Assembly (NCBI RefSeq): GCF_902806685.2
Contig: NC_048538.1
Coordinates: 5,394,001 to 5,458,000, forward strand
Length of the DNA: 64,000 nucleotides
Reading direction: 5' to 3'
Origin: Maniola hyperantus
Taxonomy: Eukaryota; Arthropoda; Insecta; Lepidoptera; Nymphalidae
Made by a program: the position numbers and the translations under genes. Under the pieces are notes generated by a model that saw nothing but the letters and a program-made list of their open reading frames with translations, had not been told where the DNA came from and did not search any database. Below, piece by piece: positions 1 through 9,953 of this stretch (positions within the stretch are counted from its first letter, which is position 1; each line of letters begins with the position of its first letter).

Positions 1-138
1 CGTCGACAGACCGGACCGCACATAAATATGGGGGGAGGTCCTCAAAAAAAATAGAACTAACGTTCCAAGGAGCATCAACGCACACAGCAGAATTTAGTCC
101 GCGTTGAGCGCTTCCGGCGAACAAATTAACACCCGTAT

Positions 139-256
139 TCACAATCATGACTATTAAGGTCTCACAGTGCGCTCGAACTCAAGTTTAGGTTTTCTATAAT
201 TTGATTAGCACTGTGCGTTCGAGCGCACTGTGAGATCTCATGATGTAATGATTGTT
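139..256. repeat. Fold-back (MITE-like) element
   Basis: The left arm (about 139-178) and the right arm (about 215-256) are imperfect inverted copies sharing the core TCTCACAGTGCGCTCGAAC and its complement, with a loop of about 40 bases between them. It has no coding capacity. This looks like a non-autonomous inverted-repeat element. The target duplication was not resolved. Confidence 0.6.
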
Positions 257-1008
257 AAAAGTGTGCGTGGCAAGTTCTCGGCGGTAATATTTTATACAGG
301 ATGTACCCAGAACGCTGGCAAAAACGAAGACAGGTGAAAGTACTAACGATTACTGATATGATACCACAAAAAACACGAAAAAATATTTTAATAAATCCTA
401 AATTTTGTAAAAGTTCACGATATATTGCAAATAAAACAACTGACTGACGCTAGAGGTCAACACACGTTGCATAAGTAGGTCACTTGGATTCAATGCCGCG
501 TCGTAGGTAGGACGTTGACCTGAGTTTTGCATGCTATACAGTGCGGGTTTGAAAAATACTAAATCACTAAAACTACAAAATGAGGCAAATTGTTATTGGT
601 ATTGGATTGTGTTTAGGTAGTAAGTATAACAATTACACTAAGTTTTTGCTTGCTCTGGTTACACCCTGTATTAGCTACGCTTCGGGGGCTTTTGTCCTCG
701 CGGAAAAAAGTCCCTCGCCTGCGCAAGCCCTAAAGTGAAATCGACTGTAACCTTGTCAATTTTTCATGTTTGAAAAAGCGAAAAATTGCAGTAGTAAAAA
801 GTTAGGATGGTTTTTCTCAGTAAAAGAAACTAATTCTGCATTTGAAAAATGTAAGTAGTTTAATTTCGTATCATGATCACATATTATATTACATAGTTCG
901 TTATTATTGTACGTGATTGTACCTACCATTAAATATTATATACAATACAGCAAAAAATTATAAGAGTCCGTTGTTTTACTATAGAACCTTAAAAAAGAAC
1001 AAAAAGTA

Positions 1009-1231
1009 GTCCATACTAATATCATAAATGCGAAAGTGTGTCTGTCTGTCTATCTGCTAGCTTTTCACGGCCCATCCACTAAACCGATTTTGACGAAATT
1101 TGGTACAGAGATAGCTTGCATCCCGGGGAAGGACAAAGGCTACTTTTTATTCCGGAAAATCAAAGAGTTCGTAACGTAACTCCACGCGACAAACGTAAAT
1201 CCACGCGAACGAAGTCGCGGGCATCATTTAG
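1009..1231 (-). repeat. Dispersed SINE-like repeat, family B
   Basis: Read on the minus strand it begins GATGCCCGCGACTTCG and ends in a CACACTTTCGCATTTATAAT-type tail. The same unit recurs at least a dozen times in the window, for example at 2768, 16838, 24355, 29407, 48256 and 51366. It has no ORF. Its exact class (SINE or the 3' tail of a LINE) cannot be settled here. Confidence 0.75.
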
Positions 1232-1997
1232 TTTTCATATATAACTCAAGATAACCAAAAAAGTTTTAGAGATTGCTTGTAAGTTTAAAGGTCAATATTA
1301 TAGTCTATTTTTGATTATTATTATGCCATGGACCTAATGTGAAATTAACCTTTGTAAATAGGTTTGTCTAAAAGTAAATCCTCAACTAGTGTTATTACAT
1401 CCATAATCACAAATATTACTGTTTTTTAAGAACATAATAAATAGTAATATATTCCCAGATCAATTTTGTTTATGGGATTTAACTATCATATTATGCAGAG
1501 ATGGACTGTGACTTGTAAGATATCACAGTAATGTTTGTGAATATAAGCATAATTTATAAATTATTATGCATTATAAACTGTATATATAACAATGATTATG
1601 ATGTTATTCAATAAAACTATATAAAAATTAATAAAAAACCGCAAATCACTCAATCATAAAAATTGAATTTCAATTTCAATTTAGGAATGGTTCACACAAT
1701 AAATAACAATAGAGAAGTTTCATGATGTGTATCAATTCATGTTTAACGCAATAGAATTAAAATATAGATCAAAATATACTTAATCAGTAAAAAAAAAATA
1801 TGAAACCCAAGTGTGAACAAATGACTGAAAAATTAATTATTTCCGTCATTTCATATTTTTGTTAGATTTTACTTAAATTTTTATAATTAATTTAAAAATG
1901 GAAACTTCTCCAAAATTAGTTTCATTCTGAATACTGCACTAATGTACTTAATTCTTTACAAAATAATCAATGGGTACATATTTACACATGTTTTTAA

Positions 1998-4628
1998 CTA
2001 TGTGTGCAACCTATCCACAAAATGCCTTGGTATACCAACATTTAATAGTGAAGAGCGATTAACTTTATCCATACTAGGATAAAAATTTAGCATAGCCTCC
2101 CAACAAATCTCACTCAGCTTTGGTATACATAACCATACTTTGTACAATATGTTAGTCCGTCTAGTCTCAACATCTTTGGGTTCAATTCCCCCAAACATAT
2201 ACATACAACCATAAGAAGTTACTGCAGATGAATGGAAATACAAAGGCTGAGGTAACACTGTCTTTTGCATTAAATGCCAATGCATATCTGAGATATTCAG
2301 CCTCCATATATCATTGAATACACTTTGTCCGTCTGTCCCACCTGCTACAAACACTTGAACACCACTCGGAGTATCTATTTGCACTGCACTATGACACTTC
2401 CTAGCTAAGGGTTGCACAGTATGTATCATTGAATCATCAGCTTTCGGCCTCATTATAGTCCAGGTTTTGGTTTCAAGATCATACATAGGTATTTTCATGA
2501 GCTCAAAAGCCCATTCTCCGGTACCACCTCCGATAATGTATAACTTTTCTCCCACTCGAACTACTTCATGTCGATATCTGCCAATTGGCTCACCCTCTTG
2601 ACCCGTCCCAACGTAAACTGGCTCCCAAACCATTGTCCGTAAATCTAATCTGCAATAATATTATTAATTTTTAGGTTTGGTCTGAACTAAAAAACTTATT
2701 TATTTTCAAATGCATATTGTTAAATTGAGGAACTTTAGGCATTTTTACAGTTTTTGTATAAGAAACAAGATGACGCCCGCGACTTCGTCCACGTGGGTTT
2801 AGGTTTTTAAACATCCCATGGGAACTCTTTGATTTTCCGGGATAAAAAGTAGCCTATGTCCTTCCCCGGGATGGAAGCTATCACTGTACCAAATTTCGTC
2901 ATAATCGGTTGAACGGTTGGGCCGTGAAAGGCTAGCAGACAGATAGACAGACAGACACACTTTTGCATTTATAATATTAGTATAGATTGAAAATCAGCCC
3001 TAAATGCCCTAATTTGGAATTCTCCTTCCTTAATACAAAGTAAGTTAGACATTCCTGGTAGATAGGCAGCCTTGTTATACATTCTTATGATATAATGCAA
3101 CCATAGAAATAGCTTTCACACAACAATTTTACAAAATCTACAGGATTAAAAACCATGCCATCATTCAAAGGGACCATAGAAAGGATTGTATGATTTTTTG
3201 TATAGTTTAGTTTACATATATCATCTCTTTTATTAATACCATTTGTATTGCCTGTCTAAAAATATGTTTTGCTAAATAAATTAATAATACCCACCTATAA
3301 ATATCACAGTTGTATGCATATCCATTAGTACCACCAATAGTGTAAAAGGCACCATTATGGCATAATATAGACTGGCCATACTGCCCCGGTGGTCTAGGAC
3401 CTGTGACATCTAGCACCTCAAACTTTGCATCACCGTCGCATGTCCGCCATGTTATAACATCATTGCCACACTTATTGCCAAATGGAGCACCAGTTCCACC
3501 ATATATCTGAAATTCAAACTCATACTTAAAAAGCCTCATGAATACAAAATATCAACACTGATTTCGGTTACAGTACAATGACAGTGTACTTCATGATCAA
3601 CCTATCGCCGGCTCACTACGGAGCAAGGGTCTCTTCTCAGAGTGAGAAGAGTTTTGGCCATAGTCTACCACGGTGGCCAAGTGGGGATTGGCAGACTTCA
3701 CACACCTTTGAGAGCAATATGGAGAACTCTCAGGTATGCAGGTTTCCTCACGATGTTTTCCTTCACCATTAAAGCAAGTGATATTTGAATTACTTAAAAC
3801 GCACATAATTCAGAAAAGTTAGATGTTAGATGCCCAGGATTGAACTCCCGACCTCTGATTGGAAGGCGGACATTCTAACCACTAGGCTACAGCTTACTAG
3901 GCTAATACAGCTCTGTACAATGTACTTACAAGACTTTGAATTGGATTCTGTGAGCATAGATATATTATTATACACTTATTAATTAGCCCGTTTTGGCACT
4001 GAATCACCCTCTACAATCAACTTCAATGGTCTTAACATTACAGGTGGAATATAATTTTTTTAATTTTGTCACTCAACAATGTACACCAAAGTTTGTTGCA
4101 GATGTATAGGAAAGCTTGATTTTATAAGTAAGGCTAAATATCTAACATGAGACACTTGGTTTTATTATTAACTAATGAGTTTCTGGCATTAAAATATAGT
4201 ACTAACACATAAAGTTAGGTTTATTGACTAAAATGTATGTAAGAATAAGCAGCCCTGAATATAACAGTAGCTTAAAAAGACAACTCTAAAAAAATACATA
4301 CCATTAAATACCTCCCGCTCATACACATAGCATTCGATGCCAGCTCTTCCGGCATATTCTCAACAACTTCATGCAGTGTCCATTTCCTACTTGCTATGGA
4401 GAAGCTCCAAAGCTCCTTGAATAGAGGCATTGCTGGTGTCCACGTAGGGTTATTCCTTTGTATGGTATTGAGCGGTAAATAAGGGTTGTAACCTCCAAAA
4501 CAGTAGATCCTGTCATCATCGCATGCGATCCTGTGTCCGCTTCTCGGCCGGGGACTTGCGAAACTCCGGCATTCGACCTCAGTGATTTTAAACGGCTCGA
4601 ACTTATAATCTTTGCCCGATGAAGTCAT
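1998..4628 (-). CDS. KLHDC10: Kelch domain-containing protein 10 (KLHDC10/slim-like)
   Basis: Three coding exons join in frame: 4628-4302, 3506-3295 and 2649-1998, giving about 396 residues against about 442 in human. The start is the ATG at 4628; the GTG just before it is not credible. Kelch-repeat signatures run through all exons: FGGYNP in exon 1, IYGGTG and TIGGTNGY in exon 2, IIGGG, VAGGTDG and MFGGIEP in exon 3. The C-terminal segment with WEAMLNFYPS and LLNVGIP matches the conserved KLHDC10 tail. In mammals KLHDC10 is a cullin-2 substrate receptor that recognises C-terminal degrons, including alanine-tailed products of stalled ribosomes. In Drosophila slim acts in ASK1 signalling. Intron 1 (3507-4301) carries a SINE and intron 2 (2650-3294) a family B repeat. 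All junctions are GT-AG and phases agree. Confidence 0.92.
2768..2988 (+). repeat. Dispersed SINE-like repeat, family B
   Basis: This is a near full-length copy of the unit that begins GATGCCCGCGACTTCG and ends in an ATAATATTAGTATAGAT tail. It lies in the second intron of the Kelch gene, antisense to that gene. Confidence 0.75.
3583..3895 (-). repeat. tRNA-derived SINE
   Basis: On the minus strand it has a tRNA-like head with an A-box-like AGTGGTTAGAATG and a B-box-like segment, followed by a body ending in a bracket of ATGATC motifs. The same family is at 38262, 50010 and 50332 on the plus strand and is interrupted at 32640-33320. It lies in intron 1 of the Kelch gene. Confidence 0.75.
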
Positions 4629-4861
4629 CACGTGAACGACTTCAATACATCAAAGAAATCACCAAAATAGCACTACTAGAACTTTGTTTTTAATATATGA
4701 AATTTTAATAAGTATTTGAAATTTAGATTGGAAATAGGAAATATGTAATGGCAAATCGCAAAATTGTGAAATGTCATCTGTCATTTTTTGACAATTGAGC
4801 AATTTGCACATTTTCTTTTTTTAAGCACTTTTTGAAGCTTTTTGTCGTAATAATCAAGATA

Positions 4862-5040
4862 GATTCAGGAACGTTTGCTTTCTCATTCACACTAAAAAGA
4901 GAGCACAGATAAAGTTACTAATGTGATGAACAGACGCAGCTAAGCTATTTTTTGTCCCTTATCGTGTAACTGGTTTTTTTCAAGAATACATACAAGGAAT
5001 GCAACTTTAGTTGCAAAACAAACTTTGAGAATTCGTGGCG
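4862..5040. repeat. Dispersed repeat with an inverted copy at 45765-45915
   Basis: The segment with AACGTTTGCTTTCTCATTCA, followed by a TTGTCCCTTA motif and ending near TTTGAGAATTC, reappears in inverse orientation upstream of syntaxin. There is no ORF. Class unknown. Confidence 0.6.
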
Positions 5041-5574
5041 TAATTGTATTTCTCATTAGTTATTTACTTGTTTTCACATAAAAAACGTTTAATACAAATA
5101 TTGACTACTAAACAATGGTAATAATGATTGTCGTGTTATTCATCGTTACGTCGTGCTATCGCTATCTCATACGCAGTTACACAGTACTTTAATCTACTTT
5201 TATTAGGTACTGTATCTACGCTTTTTGTGACTTTTTCATAATGTCTCTGGTACTTTACTCTATGCTCTAGGTTTTTTAACTGGTGTTACGGCTCTGATTT
5301 CTAGCCTTTTTGAGCCATGCACTGCACTTCCGTCATGCGAGTTCTTTCCGTCTTCCGTGAGAATACCAGCAATTATCTACGACATATGTCATAAGTTACC
5401 ATACAAAACAAAAAGGAACGTATTTTCGGTGTTTTCACTCAGTATTTTCATTTCACCACTTTCACAGACTCGGATCGGATGCAGTGCGTAACCGCTTTTA
5501 CGGCTCTGGGTTCTAGCGATAATCAAAAAAATCACAGACAAAAAGCTACCAGTCTCATAAGCTCTGAAGACACT

Positions 5575-5733
5575 AGCGATCACGCACTCATCCGATCCGA
5601 ATCCGTATAAATACGGTGTCCGAAAAGTAAATCCGAATAAGTAAAAATATCTACGACGTATGTTATAAGCTGCTATACAAAACAAAAAGGATCGTATTTT
5701 CGCGGATTCGGATCGGATAAGTGCGTGATCGCT
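5575..5733. repeat. 31-bp inverted repeat pair
   Basis: Positions 5575-5605 and 5703-5733 are reverse complements at about 30 of 31 bases, with the shared core CGGATTCGGATCGGAT. The spacer is about 97 bases. A related direct copy lies near 5468-5500. This is probably a small inverted-repeat element. Confidence 0.55.
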
Positions 5734-6506
5734 GGACGAGGGTGTATAGATAGCACAGGGCTAGTTAAACCCGGGTGTATAAGAACACTTAAAACAGTTC
5801 TTTTGAAAACTCCGCAAAAAAAATGGATTTTCCTATCTGTAATATTTTTTTCTATATATTCTATATTTCATATTATTATAATGCATAATTCACTATCTAA
5901 TAATACTATGAAACAAAATAAAAACAAAAACATATTCACATAAAAGTTTATTCAATAACCCATTTTAAATAATTCTTATTAGGGTGCAAAAAATATGTAC
6001 TATTATTAAGGTATAACTTTTCTTTCAACAAGCAAAATATTTTAAAATCTTTTCTTACATAATGGATTTTTCTTTTTTTTTTTTAGGCATTTATTTTTAG
6101 GTACCTAATTATGAAGCAAAATGAAAAAAATGTAATACCAAAAATGTAACAACATAACCATGAACCGTTTATTAGATATAATAATATATTTAATAATATA
6201 ACTTTGCAAATAAATCACAATAATCACTATTCTTTTCAGAAAAATGTGTTGTTGTGTCAACGAAAAAACAATAAAACTAATCTGCAACTATAAGCACTCA
6301 AGGGATAGTATGTCCGCCATCTTGGATTTCAGAATAAATGTCATCATCAAATTCAGCACCCTCGAAAACCCTGAAAACGACACCCATGTCAATTTTTTGA
6401 AAAAAAAAATCATGTCCGCCATCTTGGATTTATAAATAAATAACATCCCGGAAAAGTGCACAATCAGTTAATACTTGATACACGCGCAATAATATGTATT
6501 TATGTA

Positions 6507-6604
6507 GGTGTGACACAAGGTGCCAACAAGTTCAAAACATTCCCGTTGTGTAACAGTGTTACTCAACGGGAATGTTTTGAAATTTTGGGTACCTTGTGTC
6601 ACAG
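6507..6604. repeat. Fold-back element
   Basis: Arms around GGTGTGACACAAGGT (6507) and ACCTTGTGTCACA (about 6590) enclose a second inverted pair built on AAAACATTCCCGTTG. The whole unit can fold as one hairpin of about 95 bases. Confidence 0.6.
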
Positions 6605-6755
6605 TGTTACACACGGGGGTGTGACTCAACGGGAATAACCCATTCTTAATATTGTTTAAATTATTTTATTAGGTACACCACACCGTACAACATAATTCTT
6701 TCTCTGAACAATACTTCTGCCAGTTAGTCGCGCGTCATAGGTAATATAGGTATTA

Positions 6756-7085
6756 TTAGGGTTCCGTACCTCAAAAGGAAAAACGGAACCCTTATAGGAT
6801 CACTTTGTTCTGTCTGTCAGGAAACCTACAGGGTACTTCCCGTTGACCTAGAATCATGAAATTTGGCAGGTAGGTAGGTAGGTAGATCTTATAGCTGATA
6901 TTTGGGGAAAAATCTGAAAACCGTGAATCATACAAAAAAAAAAAAAAATTGCGGTCATGAACTAATAATTAGTATTTTCAATTTTCTAAGTAAGATAACT
7001 ATATCAAGTGGGGTATCATATGAAAGGTCTTCACCTGTGCATTCTAAAACAGATTTTTATTTATTTTATGTATGTTTTTAATTAT
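6756..7085 (-). repeat. Family A repeat, left half (split by the DIRS element)
   Basis: It starts GGGTTCCGTACCTCAAAAGG and follows the reverse orientation of intact copies such as 22812-23235 until it stops at TTTTTAATTAT, where the retrotransposon begins. The missing remainder resumes at 13351. This gives the pre-insertion context of the retrotransposon. Confidence 0.85.
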
Positions 7086-7259
7086 ATGTTCGTCGCTTCA
7101 TCTTTCAGATACAATTAACAAGGTAGTCCTTCTAGCCTACAGGCATCATTCGCACGTTTAGAGCATCGATTTGTAATCGATCTATATTTTTTTTTTTTTT
7201 TTTTTTTCTATGGTCACTCCCCGCCGCGCGGGCGGCTCGCTACCTTCGTCATTCTTTTT
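7086..7259 (+). repeat. DIRS left inverted terminal repeat
   Basis: It matches the reverse complement of the right terminus from the AATTAACAAGGTAG segment through a run of about 22 T and into the GC-rich CCGCCGCGCGGGCGG block, ending near CATTCTTTTT. The right copy extends outward by about 45 more bases. Confidence 0.9.
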
Positions 7260-7355
7260 CCGAGCGGGCAACGTTCGCACGTGCCTACTAAAGTTTACAA
7301 TAATAACCTACATTTGGAAGAAAAGTTTTGGTTTTATTTTTACTTTTTCTTCATC

Positions 7356-8471
7356 ATGCCAAAAAGAAGAAATGAAGAAAAGATACGACGATATCAGCGC
7401 AAGCTTCGAAAACTCGAAGCGAAACACGATAAGTACAAAAGGATTGTGTACTCGTCAGAAGATTCTGATCAATCAGGTTAGTACCTTATATTATATTTTT
7501 CAGTGATATTTACAGTAGTAAGGCTCGATCCCTTTGAGATTGATCGTGTGTCATCACAAAGGCTTTCATCCCGAGAGGTTAACCGTGTGTTAACACGTGG
7601 GAATTTCGTAATCATCCGAAGGGTGATTACATCATCTTGAGAGCAAATAGTGGGATTACGCATGTAATGCCGGGAGGTGGATCGTGTATCCTCACGAAGG
7701 CAATTCTTAATTACATGCTACATAGTACCGAACATGTAATGCCGGGAAGTGGATCGTGTATCCTCGCGAAGGCAATCTCTTAGTACATGCTTCGGAGTAT
7801 GCGATAATAATATGGAGTGCCTGGAAGTGGATCGTGTATCCTCGCGAAGGCGATCTTTATATTAAAAATTACCACATGGCAGAAAATATTTTCTTTACCG
7901 AAAAATTTTCTTCATCTACCCACAATATTTAAATTTTTTGCCTACCCTCAGTAGTATTCTGGTTTTTCCAGACGATGGTATTGTCGAGCCTGATCCACAA
8001 AATTTGGAACCTGTAAATCAGGATGACATCGGGGATCATGTTGAAAATGATATTGGGAACAGCGGTGAACCAGCGCCAGGGCTGGCTACAGAACCGGCTG
8101 CTCCAGAATTAGATCCGGACATTCTTTCCGCCCTAGGAGAGACAACCAAAGAGGTCCCAAAATTTGGTCCAAAGATTCATGATAAGCTCTCGTGCCTGTG
8201 GTTACCTATATTAAAAAAGGGTTTAAATAAGGACGTCAAAGAAAAACTGGTTAAGGAGTACCTTATACCAGAAAATTGCTCATTGTTGCAGGCGCCAAAA
8301 TTGAACCCAGAAATTTCGGCGGCCGTAGTCGAGGGCGCCCGCACACGGGATAAGAGGGTAGAAACGGTACAACAGCAATTAGGACAAGGCATCGCCGCCC
8401 TTAATAAAGGTTTAGAATTGCTGTTAGACGATGGAAAAAAACAGGATCCAAGCCATAAAGTTTCTAAGTGA
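7356..8471 (+). CDS. DIRS gag-like ORF1, 5' part (spliced)
   Basis: The proposed start is ATG 7356, giving a lysine/arginine-rich N-terminus (MPKRRNEEKIRRYQ). The frame would be interrupted by an intron (7477-7971) whose GTTAGT donor and TTTTTCCAG acceptor join in phase, Asp-Asp across the junction. An acidic, proline-rich stretch and a helical segment follow, ending at TGA 8471. The product resembles the ORF1/gag position of DIRS elements, but I recognise no enzymatic domain. The frame probably continued into the next ORF before a one-base shift at the A7 tract near 8433-8440. An upstream in-frame ATG at 7281 is also possible. Confidence 0.65.
7477..7971 (+). other. Predicted intron of DIRS ORF1 with internal repeats
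   Basis: The 495-bp interval begins GTTAGT and ends TTTTTCCAG, and removing it keeps the frame. It contains a series of imperfect repeats built on GTGGATCGTGTATCCTC, clearest at about 7672, 7748 and 7823 with a period of about 75 bases. Weaker relatives lie near 7530 and 7580. No stem or coding signal explains them. Confidence 0.6.
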
Positions 8472-8898
8472 CAGCTGTCGCATACTATGCGACCTGCACT
8501 ACGTAGAAACAGAGTCGAGAAAAAAATTTATTACGCCAGGACTAGACAAAGCTTTTTTAAATATCATACAAGATGTAGACAGAGACGACTTGCTTTTCGG
8601 TAATAAGCTTTCCGAAAAAATAAAAGCAACAAAAGTAATAGAAAAACAGGGGTTGCAGATAAAAAAGCCTCCTCCAACCCCAAAAACGTCCACATCCACA
8701 TCTACAAATCAAGCATCGACGAGCCGCTCACGTCAGGGAAACTGGACGGGCCCTCCTCGCTTCTCCTCGATCAGGGGGGGGAGGGGAGGGCAAAGGAGCA
8801 GAGGTACTCCAGTAGGACGGAGGCCTCAATCAGCGGGTCCTGTCCAGCAGAAGCAGCCTACGCAGACCAAACAGCCGCGTGCAACAACGCAGCAATAA
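8431..8898 (+). CDS. DIRS gag-like ORF, 3' part (shifted frame)
   Basis: This 155-codon open frame begins inside the end of ORF1 in the +1 frame. Its first residues after the overlap (FLSDSCRILCDLHY) read as the continuation of the gag-like protein. The C-terminus is rich in Pro, Ser, Thr, Arg and Gly, with RGGRGGQRSRG resembling the nucleic-acid-binding tails of gag proteins. The overlap lies at a GGA7C tract. The shift is +1, so it is not a classical -1 slippery frameshift; an indel in the A run is the simplest explanation. It ends at TAA 8898, just before the nested DNA element. Confidence 0.6.
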   Translation: MEKNRIQAIKFLSDSCRILCDLHYVETESRKKFITPGLDKAFLNIIQDVDRDDLLFGNKLSEKIKATKVIEKQGLQIKKPPPTPKTSTSTSTNQASTSRSRQGNWTGPPRFSSIRGGRGGQRSRGTPVGRRPQSAGPVQQKQPTQTKQPRATTQQ

Positions 8899-8903
8899 AG
8901 GTA

Positions 8904-9953
8904 GGGTCATGTGTCCAACAATGGAACACTAAAAATTCAAAGACTCATACACCTTTTGCTTTTACAGATAGAAGTCCAATTTTTTACAGATGTATAGGCA
9001 ATTTTATTGGTTATCAGATGCCATTTATAGTTTTTTTAATTAATGTGCAATCAATCAGCCATAAATAAAAAAATAAAAAATGGGAAATGTTTCATTGTGT
9101 CCACAGTAGTGTACGCAATGAAACACCACTAATTCAACAATGAAACATAATTATTCATAGTGTCTGCCTCATCTTATTTTGTGTCATTTTGGATTAATGT
9201 GGGTAAATGACAAAAAACGATTGAGTTCAATCCAAAAGGTTTTATTCTTAATTTCACTTTAATCAGTCTACATTATCAGTCTATCATTAACATAGTAGAC
9301 CTTCAGTTTTTTGGCGTCCAGTAAAACGAGCACGTTATCACCTTCTTGGGCTTTAGTACGCGCCATCTTAAACGAAAAATAAATAAAGATCGATTAATGT
9401 TACCTAAGTAAAATAAAAGTAAAATATTCTTTATTGTAACCAAATTTACATACCTACAGAAATAAACCTACAATAAAGATGTTTGTACCTATTGTTATAA
9501 CGTGTTATGGTACACAATGAAACGAGATAGTACACATTGAAACAGTGTTTCATTGTGTCCATTGTGCAACTGTTTCACTGTGGACTACCAAGGTTTTTTT
9601 TACTAAACTCAATTTTTTTCTCACTAAATTGTAACACTTTAACATATGATCTATTGCACGTCAATCTATGAAATATCTTTATTGTTAGGTAATCATGAAA
9701 AATATGAAATTTCCAATCACTATTTAATGAAAAATCTACAAAGAATGCAGAAAATACTTACTTTTTGTCGAAAATATTAAAAATACTCTGCAAATACGTC
9801 TGCTCCCACGCGACACCGATGCAAACTGGGGTAGGGCGGGGGGTCCACGAGAGTGCCCTAACGCAATATATTGCACAATCTGGCAACGCCGCATTTTAGA
9901 GATTTCACAGTGTTTTATTGTGTACCACTGTTTCATTGTTGGACATCTGACCC
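8904..9953. mobile_element. Nested TIR DNA element, TA target site
   Basis: The ends are GGGTCA and TGACCC inside matching outer segments: TGTCCAACAATG on the left and its complement on the right, about 24 of 28 bases identical. Each end is flanked by TA (8902-8903 and 9954-9955), consistent with a TA target duplication. The interior has several copies of a TTTCATTGTGTCC-like motif near both ends and a short minus-strand terminal-exon-like ORF at 9268-9366. No transposase was recognised, so it is probably non-autonomous. It separates the end of gag from the start of the RT frame. Confidence 0.8.
9268..9366 (-). CDS. Short ORF, possible 3' terminal exon inside nested element
   Basis: On the minus strand a frame reads from ATG 9366 to TAG 9268 (32 codons, MARTKAQEGDNVLVLL at the start). 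An acceptor-like TTTAAG lies immediately upstream, and an AATAAA signal follows the stop near 9240. It looks like a last exon with its poly(A) signal, belonging either to a lost transposase or to a captured host gene. I do not recognise the product. Confidence 0.35.
   Translation of the reverse strand: MARTKAQEGDNVLVLLDAKKLKVYYVNDRLIM

Larger units (their letters stand above)
1..1997. other. Intergenic, no gene seen
   Basis: No open frame here resembles a protein family and no RNA gene was recognised. The stretch holds one fold-back element near 139-256 and one dispersed SINE-like repeat near 1009-1231. The rest is AT-rich sequence. The 3' untranslated region of the Kelch gene that ends at 1998 must lie in the right-hand part, but no canonical AATAAA was found close to the stop. 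Confidence 0.6.
4629..7085. other. Intergenic, promoter side of KLHDC10 plus repeats
   Basis: No gene was recognised. The first few hundred bases upstream of 4628 should hold the KLHDC10 promoter and 5' untranslated region. Beyond that are a dispersed repeat (4862-5040), a pair of inverted repeats (5575-5605 and 5703-5733), a fold-back element (6507-6604), and the left half of a family A repeat that runs up to the DIRS insertion. Confidence 0.6.

Noticed and set aside
7660..7860. CRISPR-like array
   Set aside because: Repeats are imperfect, about 75 bases apart, in a eukaryotic retrotransposon intron. There are no conserved spacers of uniform length.
8425..8445. Programmed -1 ribosomal frameshift at the A-rich heptamer
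   Set aside because: The downstream frame is +1, not -1, relative to ORF1, so a classical slippery -1 event cannot join them.
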